This document shows, piece by piece, positions 18,844 to 27,698 of a stretch of 64,000 bases of DNA. The DNA comes from an uncultured Piscirickettsiaceae bacterium (GTDB lineage Bacteria; Pseudomonadota; Gammaproteobacteria; Methylococcales; Cycloclasticaceae), in NCBI GenBank assembly GCA_913061075.1, contig CAJXSK010000001.1, positions 62,001 through 126,000 of the forward strand. Reading direction: 5' to 3'. The notes beneath the pieces are model-generated. The model had not been told where the DNA came from. It worked only from the letters and a program-made list of their open reading frames with translations, and ran no database searches. The position numbers and the translations under genes are program-made. Every line of letters begins with the position of its first letter. Within the stretch, counting starts at the first letter, position 1.

Positions 18844-21111
18844 ATGAAGAATAGCAAAGTTGAACTGTTGGCCCCGGGTGGTAATGCGGAGGCAATTAAA
18901 GCCGCCATTGCTGCGGGTGCTAACGCTGTGTATTGCGGCTTAGATATGTTTAATGCCCGTAATCGTGCTACGAATCTGTCTTTTGATGATTTGTGCGGCG
19001 TTGTTCGGTTGGCTCATCAACATAACTGCGAAGTATTTTTAACACTCAACGTGGTGATTCTCGAACAGGAAATGCCGTCGTTAATAAAGTTGCTCAACAA
19101 ACTAGTTAACATCAATTTAGATGGGATTATCGTTCAAGATTTAGGTGTATTTAATCTGGTTAAAAAACATTTCCCTACACTCGATATTCACGCTTCCACG
19201 CAACTCACTACGCATAACGAGGGGCAAATACAGTTCCTTGGGCAAATTGGTGCAACCCGCGTTAATTTATCGCGTGAGTTGAATTTGGGCGAGGTTAAAA
19301 CGCTAACAAGCTTCGCGCATGACCATAACGTGTTAACAGAAGTGTTTGTACACGGGGCGCTGTGCATTGCTTTTTCTGGTCAGTGTTATTCAAGTTCCGT
19401 CAGTGTGGGTAATTCGGGTAACCGTGGTCGTTGTAGCCAAGCCTGTCGTGATGAATACGAAACCACCGCAACAGGTAATAAATTCCCGCTAAATTTAAAA
19501 GACAACTCCGCCTATTTTGATTTACCTGAACTGCTAGATGCTGGTGTGGATTCACTGAAAATAGAAGGGCGCATTAAAGGCGCGCATTACGTTTATACCG
19601 TGGTGGATAGTTGGCGCAAGCAGATGGATAAATTCGAAGAAACAGGGCAGTTATTGTCGGACGATTCAAATTTACATAAGGTCTTTAACCGTGATTTTAC
19701 CAATTCATTTTTAAAGGGCAATCTAACGAAAGACATGTTCATAGATAACCCTCGCGACCACAGTGTTGAACACGCGGTAACGAAAAGCCAAGCGGTCTCT
19801 ATCCCACAAGTTCATAAGGCAAAACAAGGTTTGTATGATGAAAGAAATACGTTGGGTGATGAGCTAGCAAAAAAAATTAAAGGATTAAGTATTGAAAAAC
19901 AACATCTTAAGCTATCTTTCTCAGGTGAAATCAACAAAAAATTAATGTTAACGCTGCAGGTAACATGCAGCAACGGGTTGGCTGAAACACATATAATTGA
20001 ATCCAGCGAACCATTAAAAAAAGCAACACAATCAACGCTTGATCCCGCTGCCATACAAAAACGTTTTAAGGGGTTTAACAATGCACGCTACACAATGGAG
20101 TCGATTAACGTTGATGGCTTGGCCGATAATCTAAGCCTCCCGTTTAAAGAGCTGGCAGACATAAAAAACAAAGCAGCCTTCATACTCAATGATTCTATTG
20201 ATGTAGTGACAAATGTAGATGTTCCAGCGCTGGTTAATCATCCAAAAGCGAATGCGGATAATCAGCCGGCCATGTCCATTTTAATAGCTGATGAAAAAGA
20301 CCTGCATTTGTGTGACGTGACGGATGCTGATGTCTACTTCAAATTACCCGAAAGCTTCAAAAAAGACGATACTAAATACATTGATTTATTGTTGCAAAAT
20401 CCGCGTTTAATCCCTTGGTTTCCAGCCGTGTTGATTGGTAAAGATTATCTAGAAGCCGTAAAAATTCTTGAGCAAGTAAAGCCGAAACGCATTGTAAGTA
20501 ATAATACCGGCATCGCTCATAAAGCCTTCCAAATGGATATAGAGTGGATAGCAGGGCCGTTTTTAAATACCACCAATTCGTACGCCTTGCTAACACTTCA
20601 AGAAGAACTTAATTGTGCTGGTGCGTTTATTTCTAACGAAATAAATCAAATGCAAATTAAAAAAATAGCACGGCCGAAAAACTTCAAATTGCTCTACAGC
20701 ATTTACCACCCGATTTTGATGATGACCAGTCGGCAATGTTTCTTCCAACAAACTGTCGGTTGTAAAAAACCGAGTATCGAAGACGGCTGCATGCTCAAGT
20801 GCCAGAAGGCCACCACCATTACCAATGTAAAAGGTGTGTCATTCGCCATTGATAAGCAAAAGGGCGGCTACCCAAGCATTTACAACGATGAGCAATTTTT
20901 GAATTTAGATGTCATCAATGACTTATCTGAACAGTTTGATGAATTCTTTATAGACCTAACCAATATCGGCGCAGGGTCAAAAACTGAGCAGAACAAAGCG
21001 CAGCTTATAGCGCACTTTGAACAAATAATAAGTGGACAAAGTAGCGCAAAAGAGCCGCTTAACCAAATGGTACCGCTGTCTACTATGGCGCAATATAGGC
21101 AAGGGTTGTAG
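18844..21111 (+). CDS. U32 family peptidase / RlhA-like 23S rRNA hydroxylation protein
   Basis: ELLAPGGNAEAIKAAIAAGANAVYCGL; FVHGALCIAFSGQCYSSSVSVGNSGNRGRCSQACR; SLKIEGRIKGAHYVYTVVDSWRKQMD. Confidence 0.88.
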   Translation: MKNSKVELLAPGGNAEAIKAAIAAGANAVYCGLDMFNARNRATNLSFDDLCGVVRLAHQHNCEVFLTLNVVILEQEMPSLIKLLNKLVNINLDGIIVQDLGVFNLVKKHFPTLDIHASTQLTTHNEGQIQFLGQIGATRVNLSRELNLGEVKTLTSFAHDHNVLTEVFVHGALCIAFSGQCYSSSVSVGNSGNRGRCSQACRDEYETTATGNKFPLNLKDNSAYFDLPELLDAGVDSLKIEGRIKGAHYVYTVVDSWRKQMDKFEETGQLLSDDSNLHKVFNRDFTNSFLKGNLTKDMFIDNPRDHSVEHAVTKSQAVSIPQVHKAKQGLYDERNTLGDELAKKIKGLSIEKQHLKLSFSGEINKKLMLTLQVTCSNGLAETHIIESSEPLKKATQSTLDPAAIQKRFKGFNNARYTMESINVDGLADNLSLPFKELADIKNKAAFILNDSIDVVTNVDVPALVNHPKANADNQPAMSILIADEKDLHLCDVTDADVYFKLPESFKKDDTKYIDLLLQNPRLIPWFPAVLIGKDYLEAVKILEQVKPKRIVSNNTGIAHKAFQMDIEWIAGPFLNTTNSYALLTLQEELNCAGAFISNEINQMQIKKIARPKNFKLLYSIYHPILMMTSRQCFFQQTVGCKKPSIEDGCMLKCQKATTITNVKGVSFAIDKQKGGYPSIYNDEQFLNLDVINDLSEQFDEFFIDLTNIGAGSKTEQNKAQLIAHFEQIISGQSSAKEPLNQMVPLSTMAQYRQGL

Positions 21112-21124
21112 CCGCGTTTAGAGC

Positions 21125-21802
21125 ATGACACTACCCATACTCTACTCCTTGCAAAATTGCCCATACGCGATGCGTGCAAGGTTCGTTATTTTATTAGCAG
21201 GGCAAGAGGTGAGGCTGCGGCCTATAACGATGGGGAATAAACCAGCGGATATGTTAGCCGTATCACCCAAAGGCACGGTACCTGTTTTAGTATTGGAGAA
21301 CGGTGTTGATAATGAAAACAAAAGGAAAATACAGGTTATCGATGAAAGCTTAGACATCATGTTGTGGGCACTTAATCGAAATGACCCTAATAACTTACTT
21401 TATTCCGAACAGCCTGATTGTTTAGAAGAAATGCTGGCAATCATTGAAGAAAACGACAAACAATTCAAACCTACACTGGAACGATATAAACGTGCCAAAC
21501 GTTACCGTAAAGATGATGTAGAGCATTGCCGCCTGCTATGTGAACCATTCGTTCAGCAACTAGAGTCGCGATTAACGCAGCATGAGTTCTTAATGGGCGC
21601 TACGCCAAGCCTGTTAGATTACGCCTTATTGCCCTTCGTTAGGCAGTTTTCAAAGGTGAATCGACAAGTGTACTTACAAGGTCCCTATACCCATTTGCAA
21701 AAATGGCTAAACCGTCATTTACAAAGCAGGCTATACGCAAAAGCCATGTTCAAATACCCGTTTTGGTTAGATACTCATCAAGACGTTATATTGAGCGAGT
21801 AA
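21125..21802 (+). CDS. glutathione S-transferase/glutaredoxin-2-like protein
   Basis: ILYSLQNCPYAMRARFVILLAGQEVRLR; SPKGTVPVLVLENG. Confidence 0.85.
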   Translation: MTLPILYSLQNCPYAMRARFVILLAGQEVRLRPITMGNKPADMLAVSPKGTVPVLVLENGVDNENKRKIQVIDESLDIMLWALNRNDPNNLLYSEQPDCLEEMLAIIEENDKQFKPTLERYKRAKRYRKDDVEHCRLLCEPFVQQLESRLTQHEFLMGATPSLLDYALLPFVRQFSKVNRQVYLQGPYTHLQKWLNRHLQSRLYAKAMFKYPFWLDTHQDVILSE

Positions 21803-21925
21803 GTTTTAACACCCTGTTTATATAAACCTAATTTGTTATTCCCAGATCGGTTGTATTAACAAAATTCTCGGCTATCTTTACAGTAGGTTATATAAAAAAG
21901 ATAAACGAAATCAGGGAAAGCAGTT

Positions 21926-23458
21926 ATGACGTTTAATAAAAAGATATCTTCATCATTCAATGAACACGGTTTAGCAAAATATTTGTTAGGATTTTTGTTA
22001 CTGGCAAGTCCCGTTTTATCTTTTGCCGCGGGTGATAATGTACAAGACTTCACCGGCCATTGGGTTGGCATATTGTGTGTGATTATCTTCGTTTTTGCCT
22101 ATTCCCTTGTTATCGCAGAAGAAGCGATACACCTACGCAAGTCAAAACCCGTGATGGTTGCTGCAGGTTTAATATGGGCGCTTGTGGCTGTCATGTACAC
22201 AAGCATTGGAGACAACCATACTGCTGAAGCGGCAGTAAGGCATAATCTATTAGAATTCGCTGAATTGTTTTTATTCTTATTAGCGGCAATGACCTACATC
22301 AATACCATGGAAGAACGCGGTGTATTTGATATGTTACGCGTTTGGCTGGTGTCTCGCGGCTTTACGTTGCGTACCATTTTTTGGTTAACGGGCATTTTAG
22401 CCTTCTTAATTTCCCCAATAGCAGACAACCTAACAACGGCATTATTAATGGCAACGGTCGCCATGGCAGTGGGTGGTGGCAATACTAAATTTGTTGCAAT
22501 AGCGTGTATCAATATCGTGGTAGCCGCTAATGCAGGTGGCGCATTCTCACCCTTTGGCGACATTACAACCTTAATGGTTTGGCAAAAAGGCATCATAGCA
22601 TTCCAAGACTTTTTCGTACTGTTTGCACCATCGTTAGTTAACTGGTTGATCCCCGCCATCATCATGTCATTCGCTGTCAGTAGTGAGCGACCAAAAGCAG
22701 TGGATGCCGAATATCACTTGGGGCACGGTGCATGGGTGGTGACTGGCTTGTTTATACTTACGATTACGATGGCTGTTTGTGCACATAACTTCCTGCATTT
22801 ACCGCCAGTGATGGGCATGATGACCGGTCTAGGCTTCCTTAAATTCTACGGTTATTATCTAAAACGTCGCGACGCTTCGTTAGCGAACTTTGAAGCACAA
22901 ATGGGTGAACATGGTTTGGAACTTGAAGGTATTGTCAAACACGCAACTGAAGATGACGGTAATCATCATAAAAGCCATTTCAATATATTTAAATCACTAG
23001 AACGCGCTGAGTGGGACACCTTAATGTTCTTCTATGGCATTATCTTATGTGTGGGTGGTTTAGGTACATTGGGTTACTTATCGCTCGTATCTGAATTGAT
23101 GTACATTGACCTGGGAACAACCGAAGCCAATATTCTTGTGGGTGTACTATCAGCGATTATTGATAATATTCCGGTGATGTTTGCAGTATTGTCCATGATG
23201 CCTGATATGTCACACGGGCAATGGTTATTAGTTACGCTAACAGCCGGTGTCGGTGGTTCTATGTTATCGATTGGTTCGGCTGCGGGTGTGGCTGTTATGG
23301 GCACAGCGCGTGGTGTGTATACGTTCATGGCCCATCTAAAATGGACATGGGCTATTGCGCTAGGATATGCCGCTAGTATATGGGTTCATTTTTTAGTGAA
23401 TGGCGACGCATTTAATGTGCCAATTAAAACGGCGTTGAAAGCCGCTAGTGGGCATTAA
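21926..23458 (+). CDS. nhaD: NhaD-type sodium:proton antiporter
   Basis: SPIADNLTTALLMATVAMAVGGGNTKFVAIACINIVVAANAGGAFSPFGDITTLMVWQKG. Confidence 0.95.
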   Translation: MTFNKKISSSFNEHGLAKYLLGFLLLASPVLSFAAGDNVQDFTGHWVGILCVIIFVFAYSLVIAEEAIHLRKSKPVMVAAGLIWALVAVMYTSIGDNHTAEAAVRHNLLEFAELFLFLLAAMTYINTMEERGVFDMLRVWLVSRGFTLRTIFWLTGILAFLISPIADNLTTALLMATVAMAVGGGNTKFVAIACINIVVAANAGGAFSPFGDITTLMVWQKGIIAFQDFFVLFAPSLVNWLIPAIIMSFAVSSERPKAVDAEYHLGHGAWVVTGLFILTITMAVCAHNFLHLPPVMGMMTGLGFLKFYGYYLKRRDASLANFEAQMGEHGLELEGIVKHATEDDGNHHKSHFNIFKSLERAEWDTLMFFYGIILCVGGLGTLGYLSLVSELMYIDLGTTEANILVGVLSAIIDNIPVMFAVLSMMPDMSHGQWLLVTLTAGVGGSMLSIGSAAGVAVMGTARGVYTFMAHLKWTWAIALGYAASIWVHFLVNGDAFNVPIKTALKAASGH

Positions 23459-23544
23459 CAGTTAAATTAAAGGGAGCTTCAGCTTGCGCCCGTTTATTGG
23501 GGTAGTAGTCGTTTCACTACTTATATTTAACCCGCCGAAGTTGA

Positions 23545-23820
23545 TCAGCCCCTTTTTATACGCACGACTTTCATAATATCTAAATCAATGTCGACAACAG
23601 TTTCCTGTGCGGGGTAATACGTCATATTTACTCTGGCACCTTTTAAGGTTTGGTGCTCACTTTTACGCTTGAATTTAAAAGGCACGTTGCAACCTTCTAC
23701 CATTAAGGTATGCAAAACCCAATCACCCTGACTTCGTTGAACATGTGACAACACCTTCATTAACTCTGAATGGGTAAGACTTGCGTGTTTTCCCACTAAT
23801 TTCTTGGGGTCTGACTGCAT
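23545..23820 (-). CDS. conserved hypothetical protein
   Basis: 91-aa ORF with good residue diversity. Confidence 0.5.
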   Translation of the reverse strand: MQSDPKKLVGKHASLTHSELMKVLSHVQRSQGDWVLHTLMVEGCNVPFKFKRKSEHQTLKGARVNMTYYPAQETVVDIDLDIMKVVRIKRG

Positions 23821-23923
23821 ATTTTTTAATAATTAATTTAACCAATAGTCATCAATTGAACTCATCAGTTTTTTGTTAAGAATTTAGGTTTGGTGAATAA
23901 AACTAATCGAGTCGTGCTGAATT

Positions 23924-23980
23924 AAGACCGATTTAAATCCCGGTAAAAACGTTCATGCGTGCCATGTTCAATCAACAAAC
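23924..23980 (-). pseudogene. 3' remnant of a coding sequence, cut at the REP-element edge
   Basis: minus-strand reading ends ...CLLIEHGTHERFYRDLNRS* and abuts the inverted repeat at 23982. Confidence 0.35.
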
Positions 23981-23981
23981 A

Positions 23982-23998
23982 AAAGGGGTCGGTGACAA
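23982..23998. repeat. left arm of 17-bp perfect inverted repeat bounding REP-transposase unit
   Basis: AAAGGGGTCGGTGACAA; exact reverse complement at 24789-24805. Confidence 0.95.
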
Positions 23999-24002
23999 GT
24001 GA

Positions 24003-24021
24003 GACTTAATTGCATTAAGTC
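24003..24021. repeat. REP-like hairpin at tnpA 3' end
   Basis: GACTTAAT TGC ATTAAGTC next to GGTCGGTGACAAGT. Confidence 0.6.
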
Positions 24022-24710
24022 TACCTCTCAATTTTAGGTCTTCCTCTATTCGCATACCCAATGCGCCTGTTTAACTGCTGCTCAATTAGAGCTTTAAATA
24101 AATTATCACCGGTTGGCATAGAAAACTGTACCGCATTACGAATAGTTCGGTTTTTGTTGGTATCTACATCATTCTTAAACAGCAAAGCATAGCTTTGTTG
24201 CCTATCAAACCTGTTCAAACCCAGTCGGCAGTAAGTTTCGTGTGGGCTAATTAACTTATTAGCCTCACCTTCTGCATTACACAGATAGCTTGACCATTTA
24301 TAAAGCGAAGGGTGAGAGACCATATTAGCTTTAACAGGGTTCATTTCAATATACCGACTACAGGCTAACAGATAATGTTCAGCATCAATAAGGCTTGCCT
24401 TATGTCTTCCCTCCCAAAGAGTTCCAGTGCGTTTATATTCTTTGTTTACGTATTGAACATAACGCCTACCAATAGACTGCATGACTAAACTAATTGAATC
24501 TATTTCCGCAGGAGACATGAGCAGGTGAACATGATTAGTCATCAACACGTAAGCATGAATATTAACGTGGTATTTTTGTGCCGCATCAAAAAGGCACTCA
24601 AGGTAAAAAAGGTAATCTTGCTCAGCAAAAAAAGTGGCGTGGCGATTATTGCCACGTTGGATAATGTGGCAAGGAACATCAGGTACATACATCCGTGTTT
24701 TTCTTGGCAT
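24021..24710 (-). mobile_element. REP-associated tyrosine (Y1) transposase CDS
   Basis: MPRKTRMYVPDVPCHIIQRGNNRHATFF, AYVLMTNHVHLLMSP (HUH), GTLWEGRHKASLIDAEHYLLACSRYIEMNPVKANMV. Confidence 0.95.
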
Positions 24711-24747
24711 GACAACTCCTTTGTCATCGTTAAGAAATCATTCTAAA

Positions 24748-24876
24748 TCAATTTAAAGCGGCAGGGGAATGATGCAAGTGATTCTTATTTGTCACCGACC
24801 CCTTTAATTTATAACCATATATCGTGCCAAGTGCTGCCGAGCATAATATAAGAAAGATAACGAAAATATACTTCAT
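24748..24876 (-). pseudogene. truncated integron cassette ORF (N-terminal TM segment, interrupted by REP-transposase unit)
   Basis: ATG 11 bp past the attC boundary; MKYIFVIFLILCSAALGTIYGYK then element-derived KLKGSVTNKNHLHHSPAALN*. Confidence 0.55.
24789..24805. repeat. right arm of 17-bp perfect inverted repeat bounding REP-transposase unit
   Basis: TTGTCACCGACCCCTTT. Confidence 0.95.
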
Positions 24877-24886
24877 GCTTTTGGCC

Positions 24887-24973
24887 TACTAACGCCGTGC
24901 TAACGGGTGCGCAGCGAGGCACGAGCGGAGCATGCCAGTGAGCGGAGCGAACGAGTTAAGCACTTTGTTATGT
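24887..24973 (-). other. integron attC recombination site
   Basis: minus strand ACATAACAAAGTGCTTAACTCGTTCGCTCC...GCACCCGTTAGCACGGCGTTAGTA; R'' ATAAC, L arms GTGCTTAAC/GTTAGCAC, R' GCGTTAG; directly after the stop of ORF 24980-25258. Confidence 0.88.
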
Positions 24974-24979
24974 GTTTTA

Positions 24980-25258
24980 TTATTTGATACCAATTGCATT
25001 AGTAAATGCCACCCATTTATTAGCAATGTTTTCACCCGCTTGACCTGAGATAAACGACCAACCATGAGCTCTCAATTCAGATTGTGCTAACTCTTGGATA
25101 GCCGACACATTTTCTGTTTGATGAAGCAGTGCATACATTTCGGCTGCCACTGCCAAACGACCTGTTAGTAATGGTCGTTCGTTAGCTTGATTAGTGGTTG
25201 CCAGACCTTCCTTTAAAGCCAAAGTATAATCTGTTAATTTCTCGAATATCTCTTTCAT
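24980..25258 (-). CDS. integron cassette hypothetical protein
   Basis: 92-aa ORF; stop abuts an attC. Confidence 0.75.
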   Translation of the reverse strand: MKEIFEKLTDYTLALKEGLATTNQANERPLLTGRLAVAAEMYALLHQTENVSAIQELAQSELRAHGWSFISGQAGENIANKWVAFTNAIGIK

Positions 25259-25283
25259 GACTATTTACACATAACAGTTACAT

Positions 25284-25306
25284 TAACGAGACCCCCTGTC
25301 TCGTTA
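25284..25306. repeat. mini-palindrome at cassette junction (attC-like or terminator)
   Basis: TAACGAGAC-CCCCT-GTCTCGTTA, perfect 9-bp arms, located exactly between two cassette genes. Confidence 0.6.
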
Positions 25307-25321
25307 TACATTTTTATGCGC

Positions 25322-25597
25322 TTACACAAATATCTCATAATGTCTCTCAATATTGGCTGATACTTTCCCCCAATATGAGCTTTTTACCCTTTGCTGATGA
25401 GACTCAAATGCCACCTTATTGACAAACTCTTCGTGCACACTAAAGCGGTTAGGATTATTTGAATCTTGAATAACTTCAAAAACCAAGCATCCTGGCTCAT
25501 CATGTGTGAGATTCTTATGATTGATTAATTCTTCCTTTACAGAAGAAAGGTCTTCTGCCGGAACTATGATAAATCCTTTTAATATTATTTTCGACAT
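25322..25597 (-). CDS. antibiotic biosynthesis monooxygenase (ABM)-like cassette protein
   Basis: ILKGFIIVPAEDLSSVKEELINHKNLTHDEPGCLVFEVIQDSNNPNRFSVHEEFVNKVAFESHQQ; start MSKIILKG at 25597 because the longer ORF start lies inside the attC. Confidence 0.8.
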   Translation of the reverse strand: MSKIILKGFIIVPAEDLSSVKEELINHKNLTHDEPGCLVFEVIQDSNNPNRFSVHEEFVNKVAFESHQQRVKSSYWGKVSANIERHYEIFV

Positions 25598-25612
25598 GTG
25601 ATCTCTAAAGGC

Positions 25613-25672
25613 ACCTAACGCCTCAAACACCGGCGCAGCTTTGCTGCGTCCGAGTGCTTTGACTTGTTATAT
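25613..25672 (-). other. integron attC recombination site
   Basis: minus strand ATATAACAAGTCAAAGCACTCGGACGCAGCAAAGCTGCGCCGGTGTTTGAGGCGTTAGGT; R'' ATAAC, R' GTTAGGT (GTTRRRY), 60 bp; begins 12 bp after the stop of the upstream gene. Confidence 0.9.
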
Positions 25673-25684
25673 TTGCATTCACCA

Positions 25685-26302
25685 TCAGTTCATTAATTCC
25701 CACAGGATGCGATAGCAATACTTCACTACATCATGCTCGTCTTTATCTGGATTGAGCTTGCCATGCACGAGCATGTTTCGTACCTGATATATAATTTCAA
25801 ACAATCCAGCGAAGCAATGTTGTCGATTGCTTGAAATGAAAAGTTGATCAAGCTTGATGACATCAGCTTCGTCATTGGCATGAACGGAGCCATCCTGATT
25901 GATTCGTGGTGATTTTATTAGGTCAATCGGATTATCTTTATCCTGATAATCTACGATTGCGCTACGTAGAGAACATGATGAAACTCTCTCAGGCTCAAGG
26001 TTTGCACGGTCTAGCGCATAATGAAGCAATTCAAGGTCAGTTCGAAAGGCAATGCCCTCCTTTCCGACCTTATCAATCAACTCTTCAAACTTTTTATAGA
26101 AATGATTTCTGCCACTCGTATCGTCTTTGAGCTTATTAATAAAGTCGCGATCTGAAGCCCCATTTGTTCCCGGATGGAGATCATTCAAATCTGAATAATG
26201 TGACATGTACCATGAGTTACAAGCCAGCCATAGCGATATGAATGGTGAGAAATAATCTATCGCGGATTTCTCCATCCACTCCTTTTTATAGTCAGCAGGC
26301 AT
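25685..26302 (-). CDS. HEPN-like protein linked to RM genes
   Basis: C-terminal YQVRNMLVHGKL (Rx4H motif) in a helical protein; 2 bp after the S subunit stop. Confidence 0.65.
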   Translation of the reverse strand: MPADYKKEWMEKSAIDYFSPFISLWLACNSWYMSHYSDLNDLHPGTNGASDRDFINKLKDDTSGRNHFYKKFEELIDKVGKEGIAFRTDLELLHYALDRANLEPERVSSCSLRSAIVDYQDKDNPIDLIKSPRINQDGSVHANDEADVIKLDQLFISSNRQHCFAGLFEIIYQVRNMLVHGKLNPDKDEHDVVKYCYRILWELMN

Positions 26303-26304
26303 CC

Positions 26305-27696
26305 TTAGACCTCCGCCTGATCTTTTAGCCAGGCATTCGCTGATTTTTCGTCCTTATCAATAGCAATTTCAACAGCACGCTTGGCGCAATCCAGCAAATG
26401 TTTGTATTGCTTTCGAAAGCTGAATGATTCGGTGACTTTTTCCTGGATTTTAGTTTGTTTGGACTCAGGGATAAGGGGTATAGGTAAGTTTAAAATGTCG
26501 TTGTCAACTATGACTGGATATGATGTCCCTGTGTTTGGCTTTAGTGACCATGCTAAAAGTGGCTTCGAATGAAGGAAAGCAAGGAGTGTTTCTTTGTTAA
26601 TTCGGTCATTTTCGTGAAGCACAGTGAATGCACCGCTTCCTACATATCCACTTTCCTCAACAATAGTTATTGCACCTCTGTATGTCCTGACTTTCGAAAC
26701 AATTACGTCGCCCTTCTTCAATGCTCTTTTGGCATTGGCTGGCAATTCTTCACCTAAAACCTCATTTGGAATGATTTCTCCATTTGAAACATTAACGCTG
26801 CCAATTTCCACGTACTGATAAACTTTCTTATCATCAATTTTAAAAGTGCTCTTGTTCTGCTTAAACTCTTCGCCAATAGTTGAATAGCCACCAGAATACT
26901 CTTTTATTGCTTGTTCAATCTCCTCATACTTTGGCTGGAAGTATTCAGCGTCAACGCGTTCGGACTGTTCAGTATCTGAATAGCTTTTGACAAAGAAGAG
27001 TTGATGCTTTGGTTGCCAATGGTCTAAGCCGATCTCAGAAAGCAAAATATCCTGCGACTCGACGAATGATGCAGCTGATTTTCTCAGAATGTCTTTTGCT
27101 GTTTTTACTAGATATTCTACCTTCGATTGAAAATCTTCGCTAAAGATAGGAACCGGAACCGTTTTTATATCAAAAAGGTTTATACCGGGTTGTGCCGCAC
27201 CTCTCTGACCCCTGCGAACTAGACCGTGACCAACATCGCATGATAAATACGTCAACAGGTACCAGACATTTATTTTGGCATTTCGAATCAATGTGCTTTT
27301 GCAGCTAAATATTGAAGGAATATCTTCACTGCTGACAATCGCTGCTTTACCGAAATTCATACCAACAACTGTAAGAAGAATGTCATTTTCTTTCAGATGA
27401 AACTGTGGCAATTCATCAAACAGTCCTCCTTCAATAAACACAGGATCAGCGTCAACGACAAAAGGTGTTTGTATGTCTTTTCCCCTGATATAACGCTTTC
27501 CGCTATTTTCATCATATCGCTCAGCTGTTACCGTAGAGCCGAAAGGCCCAGCAATAAGACCACAAAGGTTTCCAAGGAATTCATGATTATGATTGAGAAC
27601 TGCATCTTCTTTTCTCAAGTTTTCAGGGCTGTAGTATTCTGAGTCAATTCTGAATTCAGCGTTCAATTCACTTTTTCTAACAGCTGAAATCAGCAT
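26305..27696 (-). CDS. hsdS: restriction-modification specificity subunit (HsdS-like)
   Basis: two-TRD layout; GPFGSTVTAERYDENSGKRYIRGKDIQ; QPGINLFDIKTVPVPIF; likely start MLISAVRKSEL at 27696. Confidence 0.88.
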   Translation of the reverse strand: MLISAVRKSELNAEFRIDSEYYSPENLRKEDAVLNHNHEFLGNLCGLIAGPFGSTVTAERYDENSGKRYIRGKDIQTPFVVDADPVFIEGGLFDELPQFHLKENDILLTVVGMNFGKAAIVSSEDIPSIFSCKSTLIRNAKINVWYLLTYLSCDVGHGLVRRGQRGAAQPGINLFDIKTVPVPIFSEDFQSKVEYLVKTAKDILRKSAASFVESQDILLSEIGLDHWQPKHQLFFVKSYSDTEQSERVDAEYFQPKYEEIEQAIKEYSGGYSTIGEEFKQNKSTFKIDDKKVYQYVEIGSVNVSNGEIIPNEVLGEELPANAKRALKKGDVIVSKVRTYRGAITIVEESGYVGSGAFTVLHENDRINKETLLAFLHSKPLLAWSLKPNTGTSYPVIVDNDILNLPIPLIPESKQTKIQEKVTESFSFRKQYKHLLDCAKRAVEIAIDKDEKSANAWLKDQAEV

Positions 27697-27698
27697 TC

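Noticed and set aside
23830-23875. Possible extra attC (minus TTAAC…GGTTAAAT) left of the REP unit
   Set aside because: End boxes fit loosely but the interior has no convincing pairing, so not called.
25598-25630. Upstream start (MFEALGAFRDH) for the ABM cassette gene
   Set aside because: That segment lies within and next to the attC R' box; the start at 25597 (MSKIILKG) is more plausible.
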